Positions 1 to 6,107 of a stretch of DNA of 8,319 nt are shown here, piece after piece. This DNA comes from an uncultured bacterium. GTDB taxonomy: Bacteria > Bacteroidota > Bacteroidia > Bacteroidales > Paludibacteraceae. The stretch covers positions 1-8,319 of the forward strand of contig CAMTOX010000069.1 in assembly GCA_947074225.1 (NCBI GenBank), read 5' to 3'. The position numbers were made by a program, and so were the translations under genes. Numbering within the stretch: position 1 is the stretch's first letter; every line of letters begins with the position of its first letter. The notes under the pieces were generated by a model. It saw only the letters and a program-made list of their open reading frames with translations. It ran no database searches and was not told the origin of the DNA.

Positions 1-37
1 CGTTGAAACTTAATTTAACTCGCCTTTCACCCTGTGT
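1..37 (-). other. Open reading frame continuing past the helicase stop codon
   Basis: Reading on in the same frame after the TAG at 38-40 gives TQGERRVKLSFN, with no further stop before the window edge. A basic strand followed by hydrophobic alternation (RRVKLSF) resembles the segment that joins helicase and nuclease parts in Bacteroidota AddA-like proteins, as I remember them. Twelve codons are too few to prove homology. It is either the rest of a helicase gene broken by a nonsense change or sequencing error, or chance open frame. Confidence 0.4.
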
Positions 38-2707
38 CTACTTTTCGGAAATATATCCACTTGGTATTAACCGTGCGGCATTGCGTTTACTCTCTCGGGT
101 GTCAATCTCACCAATGCTATAACATAAAGATTCAACATCCCATTCCTTTGTATTGGTCAGATAGTTTAGCATTAGCTGTGAGAACTTTTTTGACTTCTCA
201 TCTTCTTTATATGGTGCGCCTATATATAGTGCCTTACAAGCACGTGTGAAGGCTACGTAGGCCACATTAAGTGTGTCTAAGTAATAGTTTAATTTTTCAC
301 TTAAATAGTCGTCTCTAAACCAACTCCTCATAAGTTTATCACTATAGTTAAGAGGTAGCAGTTCAAGGGCATTGAATGGTTTGGTTTGTGGTTGTGCCCA
401 AAAGATAGACGATTTTGGAGTGAAGCTCCAATCGCAGAAGGGTATAAATACCACGTTGAATTCTAAACCTTTAGATTTATGTATGGTCATGATGCGTATA
501 GCATTTTGTCCTTCGGGCGCCGAGATATAGTTCTTAGCTCCTTTCTCTTCCCAATAATTTAAGAAGATATTTATGTCGGACGATACTTCGTTGGCATAAT
601 GGTGAACATGATCTTGAAAGGCCTGTATAAAAGGTATGTCCAGTTTCTGATTTTGCAGCGATAACCACACAACTAACGATTCTGCCATCTTAAAGAGAGG
701 GAAGTGTCTAATTTGTTGTAGCTCGGCAGCTTTCTCCGGTCCAAAGAGTGTTGTTTCCCACTCTATATAGTCTACATTTTTAGCCGAAATGGTATTGTGC
801 AGTTTCTCAATAGATTCTTGGGGGTTGTTGACCCGTTGATAGAGCATTGTAAAGAGTGCACGATTATAGTCGTCGGTAGGTCGTTTCAAATAGCGCATGG
901 TGGCTAAAAGAAGTTGTACCGATGGTGCACTCTGAATTACCAACGCTTCGTTGGAGAGCACTTCATGGCCTTGTTCAAGTAAAAAAGTAGCCACCTCTGT
1001 AGCTTCCTCACCTGTACGGGTAAGCACTGCCATATCATGATATTGATATCCTTTTAAAAGTAGTGCCTGCACTTGACTTCCCAATTGTGTTAATGCTTGC
1101 TCTTTCCAGCTACTCTCTTTACTTTCTTGGTAAAAGTTTACTGCTATAGTACCCTTCTGATCCTCCTTTCTAGGGTATTGTTTTAAGGCACTATATACCT
1201 TTTTAACCTCCTCCTCTTTACCAGGAAAGTCGGCAGAGAGTGAATTTATAGTCTCTTCAAAAAAGTTGTTGTTGAACTCAATAACGCGATGATCACTACG
1301 GTAGTTGGTCTCTAAATGGTTGGTCTCTACATTTTGTCCAAAAATTTGGTCCACATCTTCATGAAGTATATGCCAATCGGAATTGCGAAAACGGTAGATA
1401 CTTTGTTTAACATCGCCTACAATAAGGTTGTCATTACCCTGCGATACGCTCTCATGTAAAAGCGGGATGAAATTCTCCCACTGCATGCGCGAGGTGTCTT
1501 GAAACTCATCTATCATATAGTGATCAATAGTGACACCGGTTTTTTCATAGATGAAAGGGGTTTCACTGCCTTGGATAATGCGCTTAAGGAAATCGGTGGT
1601 GTTATTTATCAACATCCGATTATCTTCTTTGCTATCTTCATTTACCTGCTTTACAATATCGGAGAGAATACCCAATACATAGAGGTTTTTTAGAATTACT
1701 TTGGCCGAAATATAGTCCTTAAGTTGGCACGAATCTTCGTCGGTAAGGTTTACGAGTTGCACTGCTAAATTGCCCAATCCCTGTTGATATGCCCCTTCAA
1801 TCTCTGCTTTCTTCTTAGAGGTCTTGGTGTACCAATTTTCTACATTCGCAGCATTTATAATAAAAGTATTTGTGAGTAGGTACTCTTTGTTTTTTAAAGT
1901 CTCGCTATTGAAATGGCTAATAAATCCTGTTTTGCCACGGTTAAAGTCGCCGTACTCTAATCCAAACTGCACTATAATGGCATTGGCTTTATTAGTAATA
2001 TCTGTAATCTTCTCTTCAAATGCTTTAATTACGCCATTCAGAGCGCTTTTGTAGTTACTTAAGAAGTGAGGTTCGTTGAGTTTTTCATTTAGTGAGTCGG
2101 CATTTGCGGCATAGGTCTCTTTGAATATCTCTTTGGCTAGTTTGATAATATCCATACGTGGTTCCCAATATTTACCATCCTCAATGCGCTCTTCGGAGAA
2201 GGCTGTTAGCCAAGCTAAAAGGTTTTTATGCTCTTTCTTATCCAATTGAGAGAGAAGATTATCTACCCCTTTCTCCAAGGCTTTCTCGCTATCTAAATCT
2301 ATTTGGTAGCCTCCAGCAAGCCCTATCTCTCTTGAAAAGGCTCTTACAAGCTGTTGAAAGAAACCATCTATGGTTTGTATTTTAAAGCCTGAATAGTCGT
2401 TCAAAAGCTCGGTGAGGTAGCGCTTTGATAGCTCTGTGATTTTACTGTCGGTAAGCTTCGGAAGGTCTGCCTTAAGCATTTGCCGATACCCATGGTCTGA
2501 ACCTATAGAGAGTTCATGGAGCTCGCGTAAAATACGGGACTTCATTTCCGCAGTCGCTTTATTTGTAAAGGTTACTGCCAAGATGCGTTTATGAGGCTTG
2601 AGATATTGAGATTGAAAAAGAAGAAGTATGTATTGATAGGTTAGACGATAGGTCTTGCCTGAACCTGCCGATGCTTTATATACTTTGATAGGAGTGATTT
2701 GACTCAT
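38..2707 (-). CDS. UvrD/AddA (RecB-like) superfamily 1 DNA helicase, possibly truncated by an in-frame stop
   Basis: ATP-dependent 3'-5' DNA helicase of the UvrD/AddA/RecB type, expected to work in the cytoplasm in double-strand-break end processing with an AddB-like partner, which is not in this window. All helicase motifs are visible in the 889 residues: Walker A ASAGSGKT (12-19), motif Ia AVTFTNKA (44-51), motif II DEFQDT (400-405), motif III VGDVKQSIYRFR (430-441), motif IV ETNYRS (466-471), motif V MTIHKSKGLEF (740-750) and motif VI VAYVAFTRA (815-823). Bacteroidota relatives, as I recall them, run to roughly 1,050-1,100 residues and end in a PD-(D/E)XK nuclease domain. That domain is absent here because a TAG lies at 38-40. 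The start at 2707 places Walker A 11 residues from the N-terminus, as in the family. A promoter candidate lies just upstream. The helicase assignment is firm; whether the gene is intact is uncertain. Confidence 0.9.
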   Translation of the reverse strand: MSQITPIKVYKASAGSGKTYRLTYQYILLLFQSQYLKPHKRILAVTFTNKATAEMKSRILRELHELSIGSDHGYRQMLKADLPKLTDSKITELSKRYLTELLNDYSGFKIQTIDGFFQQLVRAFSREIGLAGGYQIDLDSEKALEKGVDNLLSQLDKKEHKNLLAWLTAFSEERIEDGKYWEPRMDIIKLAKEIFKETYAANADSLNEKLNEPHFLSNYKSALNGVIKAFEEKITDITNKANAIIVQFGLEYGDFNRGKTGFISHFNSETLKNKEYLLTNTFIINAANVENWYTKTSKKKAEIEGAYQQGLGNLAVQLVNLTDEDSCQLKDYISAKVILKNLYVLGILSDIVKQVNEDSKEDNRMLINNTTDFLKRIIQGSETPFIYEKTGVTIDHYMIDEFQDTSRMQWENFIPLLHESVSQGNDNLIVGDVKQSIYRFRNSDWHILHEDVDQIFGQNVETNHLETNYRSDHRVIEFNNNFFEETINSLSADFPGKEEEVKKVYSALKQYPRKEDQKGTIAVNFYQESKESSWKEQALTQLGSQVQALLLKGYQYHDMAVLTRTGEEATEVATFLLEQGHEVLSNEALVIQSAPSVQLLLATMRYLKRPTDDYNRALFTMLYQRVNNPQESIEKLHNTISAKNVDYIEWETTLFGPEKAAELQQIRHFPLFKMAESLVVWLSLQNQKLDIPFIQAFQDHVHHYANEVSSDINIFLNYWEEKGAKNYISAPEGQNAIRIMTIHKSKGLEFNVVFIPFCDWSFTPKSSIFWAQPQTKPFNALELLPLNYSDKLMRSWFRDDYLSEKLNYYLDTLNVAYVAFTRACKALYIGAPYKEDEKSKKFSQLMLNYLTNTKEWDVESLCYSIGEIDTRESKRNAARLIPSGYISEK

Positions 2708-2730
2708 ACTTGCTAAGTTTGTTGTATCGA

Positions 2731-2761
2731 CAAAGGTAATGAATAAAGAGGATTTCTAAAA
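2731..2761 (-). promoter_or_regulatory. Candidate Bacteroidota-type promoter for the helicase gene
   Basis: On the minus strand TACCTTTG (2738-2731) matches the phylum's -7 consensus TAnnTTTG exactly. About 18-19 nt further upstream lies TTTT/TTTA (2761-2757), three of four bases of the -33 consensus TTTG. Transcription would start near 2724, leaving a leader of roughly 17 nt before the ATG at 2707. No Shine-Dalgarno sequence is seen, which is usual for the phylum. Confidence 0.5.
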
Positions 2762-2954
2762 CGATTCATTATAAAAGAACCCTTAATTATTGATGGTTTT
2801 GGGTGGTTTTAAAAGATGAAATGTTATTGATTGATAAACACTCGTAATATGAGCTACTATCTATTTGGTGTGGTGCAACAATGAACTTTTGACCGTATGT
2901 TTGTGTGTTAAGTAAATGGTGAGTCATTGCAAGAAGCGTATGCAGAGGTGTTTG

Positions 2955-2980
2955 AATCACTTTATGTAAGCGAAGTGATT
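2955..2980. repeat. Short inverted repeat / hairpin
   Basis: Perfect 8-bp arms AATCACTT (2955-2962) and AAGTGATT (2973-2980) are separated by 10 nt. G-T wobble pairs can extend the stem at both ends. It could be a small operator or a transcript hairpin; nothing in the sequence decides between them. Confidence 0.45.
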
Positions 2981-3020
2981 TGAATGATGCTTTATCTTTT
3001 TGGAGTTTTATTATTTACTA

Positions 3021-3093
3021 ATAGGCGATTTACTTTCTCTGTTTTATAGCATAGTTCGTAATGCTAAAGCAACAGTGAAAATAAATCTCCTAT
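3021..3093. repeat. 73-nt imperfect palindrome (hairpin) followed by a T run on the plus strand
   Basis: The left arm (3021-3052, starting ATAGGCGATTTA) and right arm (3061-3093, ending TAAATCTCCTAT) pair at 27 positions, with five mismatches, one single-base bulge and an 8-nt loop AGTTCGTA (3053-3060). On the plus strand the hairpin runs straight into TTTTT (3093-3097), like an unusually long intrinsic terminator, yet no convincing plus-strand gene precedes it. Other readings are a small structured RNA, a REP/MITE-like element, or a structure in the 3' end of the upstream minus-strand transcript. Confidence 0.7.
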
Positions 3094-3237
3094 TTTTAAT
3101 GCTAAAATAGTTATGCCAATTGGCTATAAGAATACTTTTATTATTTGTTATACATAAGGTTAACCCATTTATATTTAACAAGGCATTGAGTTTATACCTT
3201 ATAGGTGTTTTACTACAAATTTCTTCTCATGAAGGTT

Positions 3238-4581
3238 CTACATTCCTTTTTTAATGCCCAATTTAATGAGCAAAGCATTTGTTGGGTAGGCAAAGAAGAA
3301 ACCTATTAACATGGCCACTTGCATCATAAACCAGAATGTCCAAGTATCTTTTTGGTACTCTAATCCTTTGAAAATGGCAAAGAAAACTATCGACATCCAC
3401 ACATACATACCTACTTGCCAGGAGGTTAGTGAGAAGAAGTCGGCTTTAATAGCCTTTCCAAATGCTTTTCCGGCAGATATTTTCTCCATTTGTCTAATAG
3501 CAAAGAATTGAAAGAATACTCCTATTACTAAAGCTAAGCAGAAATCGAATACCCACTGTCCAGCAATGAGTGACCCTCCAATCTGTATAGGTACCCATAC
3601 GGTGAACCACTCTCCAATTAAGTCGGCAAGAGTGCATCCTGCACCGCAATGAAATGCCGATAGAGCAATAGACTGCCATTTCTTGTGCTTCATACTCATA
3701 GACATATCCATACCGTCCATTTTCATATCTGGCATAGCAGGGTCCATCTTCATATTTGGGTCCATTTTGTTTGCTTCTTCCTGCGTGGTATTGATGGAGT
3801 TGCTCATGCTTTTATTAGAGTCGGCCATGGTGTCAGAGTTGTCGTGCATAGGTATCTTCATCTCTTTCATATCCATATCGCCCATTTTCATATTCGGCAT
3901 AGCAGGGTCCATCTTCATATTTGGGTCCATTTTGTTTGCTTCTTCCTGCGTGGTATTGATGGAGTTGCTCATGCTTTTATTAGAGTCGGCCATGGTGTCA
4001 GAGTTGTCGTGCATAGGTATCTTCATCTCTTTCATATCCATATCGCCCATTTTCATATTCGGCATAGCAGGGTCCATCTTCATATTTGGGTCCATTTTGT
4101 TTGCTTCTTCCTGCGTGGTATTGATGGAGTTGCTCATGCTTTTATTAGAGTCGGCCATGGTGTCAGAGTTGTCGTGCATAGGCATCTTCATCTCTTTCAT
4201 ATCCATATCGCTCATTTTCATATTAGGCATGGTAGGGTCCATCTTCATATTTGGGTCCATCTCTTTAACTTCCAGTTGTTGATTTGCTTTAGGCATACCC
4301 TTGTCTTGACGTTTAGGGTCTCTATCCATCTGCATATCTGAAGTGGGGTTATAATCTTCTCCTGGCTTATTATAATTGTTTATAACCGTATGTTTACCTC
4401 TTCCAAAAGAGAAGTATGCCCATAGTGCTAAGTAACTTGCCCAAAGCCCTGTTAATACCCAAACTACATTCATAATCTTCATCATTTGCTTATGCTGAGG
4501 TAAGTCGCAGGAAATAATAATTGCCGAAACCACACCCGACATTACAAAAAACAATGAGATCCATTCCATTACGTCGTTCAT
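3238..4581 (-). CDS. DUF4396 membrane protein with methionine-rich repeat linker
   Basis: Integral membrane protein of unknown function. The DUF4396 signature is clear: MKIMNVVWVLTGLW (34-47) in the N-terminal part, then WQSIALSAFHCGAGCTLADL (302-321), DFCLALVIGVFFQFFAI (346-362), KADFFSLTSWQVGMY (379-393), MMQVAMLIGFFFAYPTN (419-435) and a closing GIKKGM. About six membrane helices are apparent (roughly 5-26, 36-60, 302-326, 335-362, 388-405, 416-439). Relatives, as I recall them, have only a short linker after the second helix. Here residues 61-301 form a hydrophilic insert, of which 108-293 is a tandem array rich in MxM and MxxM motifs plus His and Asp. Such motifs bind Cu(I) or Ag(I) in CopB-, PcoA- and SilE-type proteins, so a metal-handling role is inferred, not shown. 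The gene is flanked by long intergenic regions and seems monocistronic. It ends in TAG. Confidence 0.88.
   Translation of the reverse strand: MNDVMEWISLFFVMSGVVSAIIISCDLPQHKQMMKIMNVVWVLTGLWASYLALWAYFSFGRGKHTVINNYNKPGEDYNPTSDMQMDRDPKRQDKGMPKANQQLEVKEMDPNMKMDPTMPNMKMSDMDMKEMKMPMHDNSDTMADSNKSMSNSINTTQEEANKMDPNMKMDPAMPNMKMGDMDMKEMKIPMHDNSDTMADSNKSMSNSINTTQEEANKMDPNMKMDPAMPNMKMGDMDMKEMKIPMHDNSDTMADSNKSMSNSINTTQEEANKMDPNMKMDPAMPDMKMDGMDMSMSMKHKKWQSIALSAFHCGAGCTLADLIGEWFTVWVPIQIGGSLIAGQWVFDFCLALVIGVFFQFFAIRQMEKISAGKAFGKAIKADFFSLTSWQVGMYVWMSIVFFAIFKGLEYQKDTWTFWFMMQVAMLIGFFFAYPTNALLIKLGIKKGM
3703..4260 (-). repeat. 165-bp in-frame tandem repeats (three full copies plus a partial) encoding Met-rich units
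   Basis: On the minus strand, unit 1 covers 4260-4096, unit 2 4095-3931, unit 3 3930-3766, and a partial fourth copy (about 21 codons) 3765-3703. Each full unit encodes 55 residues that begin MDPNMKMDP and end TTQEEANK. Units 2 and 3 look identical over all 165 bases. By eye, unit 1 differs from them at five positions, three of the affected codons changing the residue (T/A, S/G and M/I). Because 165 is a multiple of three, copy-number change keeps the frame. The repeat lacks stops in opposite-strand frames too, which creates long spurious open frames. Confidence 0.95.
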
Positions 4582-4617
4582 AGCTATAAAATTAGATTGT
4601 TATACATTTAAATTCGT

Positions 4618-4689
4618 TTCTAAAATAGTGCAGCATAATGAAAAGTGTGTTTATACTAAGATGAAACACTATTGGCTACTATTTTAGAA
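4618..4689. repeat. 12-bp perfect inverted repeat upstream of the DUF4396 gene
   Basis: TTCTAAAATAGT (4618-4629) is the exact reverse complement of ACTATTTTAGAA (4678-4689), with a 48-nt spacer. The left arm can also pair with a second site inside the spacer (AATAGTG 4624-4630 with CACTATT 4667-4673), giving two mutually exclusive stems. It lies 37 nt upstream of the DUF4396 start codon. It may be a pair of regulator sites or leader RNA structure. It does not match any metal-regulator operator I know. Confidence 0.5.
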
Positions 4690-4996
4690 CATAGACACAG
4701 ATTGATGTATTCAATCGTTGTTCCAAAATTGTTATATAATAGAGTTTTATGGGTGAATTGAGATTATTAAATTGTTGTAACAATGATAATGTTTCAAAAT
4801 GAGAAATCATTCACCTCAAAGTTTAGACTAGTGGAGGTGAAGGAGAAATAGCGATATCCAATATATAGAAAATAATAACAAATTGATACTATTACTTGTT
4901 ATATAAGGACTAATGAGGGTTTAGAATGCCTATAAGTCTCTAATATATAACGTTAAAGTTTTGTTTTTAACTTTTCAAAGGCGATGTTTATTGTTT

Positions 4997-5030
4997 TTTG
5001 GCATAATAGTAGTTAGATATTTATAAATTG
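4997..5030 (+). promoter_or_regulatory. Weak promoter candidate for the metallo-hydrolase gene
   Basis: TTTG at 4997-5000 could be a -33 element, with TATAAATTG (5022-5030) as a degenerate -7 element (consensus TAnnTTTG) after a 21-nt spacer. A start near 5036-5038 would leave about 28 nt of leader before the ATG at 5065. The -7 match is imperfect, so this is tentative. Confidence 0.3.
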
Positions 5031-5064
5031 TTAATACTCAATAGAGACTGAGCAAAATCATATT

Positions 5065-5886
5065 ATGTGTAGAATAAATATTCATGTTTTAAATAGTGGT
5101 GTAGTTATAGTAGACTCAGAATTGGCCTTCTCGACAGGTGAAAGTCATAATCCATTAGCATTTACAGGGTTATTTCGCTCTAAAGTGCATGAAATTACAC
5201 TACCGGTATCGGCCTATTTAATAGAACATCCTAAAAGGTTAGTATTGGTTGATACCGGTTGTCATACCGATGTTAGAAACCACATGTTTAGTTATTTAGG
5301 GCCGTTTCTATATTTAGCTAATAAGGCATATTTGCCAGAAGGAGAAGCAATTAATGAACAGTTACAGAAGTTGGGATATAAAACATCCGATATTGATAAA
5401 GTAGTGTTAACACATTTAGACTGCGATCATGTGAGTGGATTAAAATTAGTTGCCGATGCCAAATCTATTATGGTAAATAATTTAGAGTATGATGGTGCTA
5501 TGGGAAATCCTGTACGTTATAAGAAATCCATGTGGGAGGGAGTCCCATTAAAGCTCTTTGAATATAGAGCCTCTAACGAAGGTATAGCGCACCGTTCTTA
5601 TGATCTTTATGGCGATGGAGTGATTCAATTAGTCTACACACCCGGACATAGCAAAGGTATGTGTACAGTAAAGATTACCAATAATAATAAATTTATACTA
5701 CTCACTGCCGACTGTGGTTATGGCAGTAAGTCGTGGAATGACCTTATCCTTCCAGGATTAAACTATGATAAAGAGGAGATGCTTGAAGCACTCAATTGGG
5801 TTCAACTACAGTCGGAAGATTCTAATTGTGTAGCTGTAATCGCAAATCATGATGCCACCATAAAGCCTCATGTAATATCATTGTAA
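5065..5886 (+). CDS. Metallo-beta-lactamase-fold hydrolase, AHL-lactonase-like, with HxDxDH motif
   Basis: A 273-residue cytoplasmic metallo-hydrolase without signal peptide or membrane segment. The fold is shown by LVLVDTGCH (59-67), THLDCDHVSG (116-125), YTPGHSKG (191-198), LLTADCG (212-218) and IANHDA (259-264). Predicted metal ligands are H117, D119, D121, H122, H195, D216 and H262. The order and spacing resemble N-acyl-homoserine lactonases such as AiiA, whose motif is HxHxDH. Here the second histidine is aspartate (D119), so metal binding and substrate may differ. Length fits the family. The substrate cannot be told from sequence; lactone hydrolysis or quorum quenching is only one option. 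It is a single plus-strand gene, divergent from the DUF4396 gene and convergent with xylE. No Shine-Dalgarno sequence precedes the ATG, and no other in-frame start would preserve the N-terminal strand. It ends in TAA. Confidence 0.88.
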   Translation: MCRINIHVLNSGVVIVDSELAFSTGESHNPLAFTGLFRSKVHEITLPVSAYLIEHPKRLVLVDTGCHTDVRNHMFSYLGPFLYLANKAYLPEGEAINEQLQKLGYKTSDIDKVVLTHLDCDHVSGLKLVADAKSIMVNNLEYDGAMGNPVRYKKSMWEGVPLKLFEYRASNEGIAHRSYDLYGDGVIQLVYTPGHSKGMCTVKITNNNKFILLTADCGYGSKSWNDLILPGLNYDKEEMLEALNWVQLQSEDSNCVAVIANHDATIKPHVISL

Positions 5887-5912
5887 GTATAGATACTTAT
5901 TCGTTCTTTTTT
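5884..5912 (+). terminator. Weak terminator candidate after the metallo-hydrolase gene
   Basis: TAAGTA (5884-5889) and TACTTA (5894-5899) form a short AT-rich stem that includes the stop codon. A run of six T follows at 5907-5912, after a 7-nt gap. The stem is weak and the gap long, so this is a modest call. Confidence 0.3.
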
Positions 5913-6012
5913 AGAATTAATTTATGTGCAATATTGATATTACTTCACTCTTAGAGTATTCTACCTTAATAATAAGTCTATTTGTAGTTTCTGCTATTAC
6001 CTATAAATGACA

Positions 6013-6044
6013 AATGCTGTTCAATCCAAGGATTAAACAGCATT
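6013..6044. terminator. Candidate bidirectional hairpin terminator between convergent genes
   Basis: AATGCTGTT (6013-6021) pairs perfectly with AACAGCATT (6036-6044). After one C/A mismatch the stem continues with AATCC/GGATT around a tiny loop. The hairpin sits in the gap between the metallo-hydrolase (plus) and xylE (minus), where a shared terminator is expected. Neither strand has a proper T run after it, so the role rests on position and stem strength. Confidence 0.5.
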
Positions 6045-6107
6045 CGACCATTATATACAATTATTATCAAATTAAAGAACAAGTTGTTTTAGGCATATTG
6101 CACTTAC

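Larger units (their letters stand above)
2708..3237. other. 530-bp intergenic region without a convincing gene
   Basis: All reading frames are short. The region holds the helicase promoter candidate at its left end, a small inverted repeat (2955-2980), a long imperfect palindrome (3021-3093) and a 10-bp palindrome GCCAATTGGC (3115-3124). A direct repeat TAATGCTAAA occurs at 3059-3068 and 3097-3106. No tRNA or rRNA is recognisable. On the plus strand from 2850 one frame reads MSYYLFGVVQQ, then two stops, then a 23-codon open stretch ending at 2982. It could be a decayed gene or chance. Confidence 0.6.
4582..5064. other. 483-bp divergent intergenic region
   Basis: This AT-rich stretch separates the divergently read DUF4396 and metallo-hydrolase genes and must hold the promoters of both. 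It contains a 12-bp inverted repeat (4618-4629 / 4678-4689), a small 6-bp hairpin GATTGA/TCAATC (4700-4716), a 7-bp distant inverted repeat GGTGAAT/ATTCACC near 4752 and 4809, and a promoter candidate for the plus-strand gene. No open frame or RNA gene is convincing. Confidence 0.6.

Noticed and set aside
38..40. Stop-codon recoding of TAG in this genome
   Set aside because: TAG ends the DUF4396 and xylE genes exactly at their natural C-termini, so it works as a stop here.
34..249. Short plus-strand frames within the helicase gene (also 1499-1693, 1824-2054, 2158-2385)
   Set aside because: They lie antisense to a gene with complete helicase motifs and show no recognisable domains.
3115..3124. 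10-bp palindrome GCCAATTGGC as an operator
   Set aside because: A palindrome of this length is expected by chance several times in a window of this size, and flanking bases do not extend it.
3494..3679. 61-codon minus-strand frame overlapping the DUF4396 gene
   Set aside because: It is an alternative frame inside the conserved membrane core; no independent protein character.
3703..4260. CRISPR-like array
   Set aside because: The repeats are directly adjacent 165-bp units without spacers, and they are coding and in frame.
3683..4341. Two long plus-strand open frames (about 199 and 218 codons) opposite the DUF4396 gene
   Set aside because: They only mirror the 165-bp tandem repeats, whose length is a multiple of three and which lack stops in these frames. 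The minus strand encodes a recognisable membrane family with matching ends.
4587..4594. TAATTTTA on the minus strand as a -7 element for the DUF4396 gene
   Set aside because: It ends only 5 nt before the start codon and has no -33 partner at the right distance.
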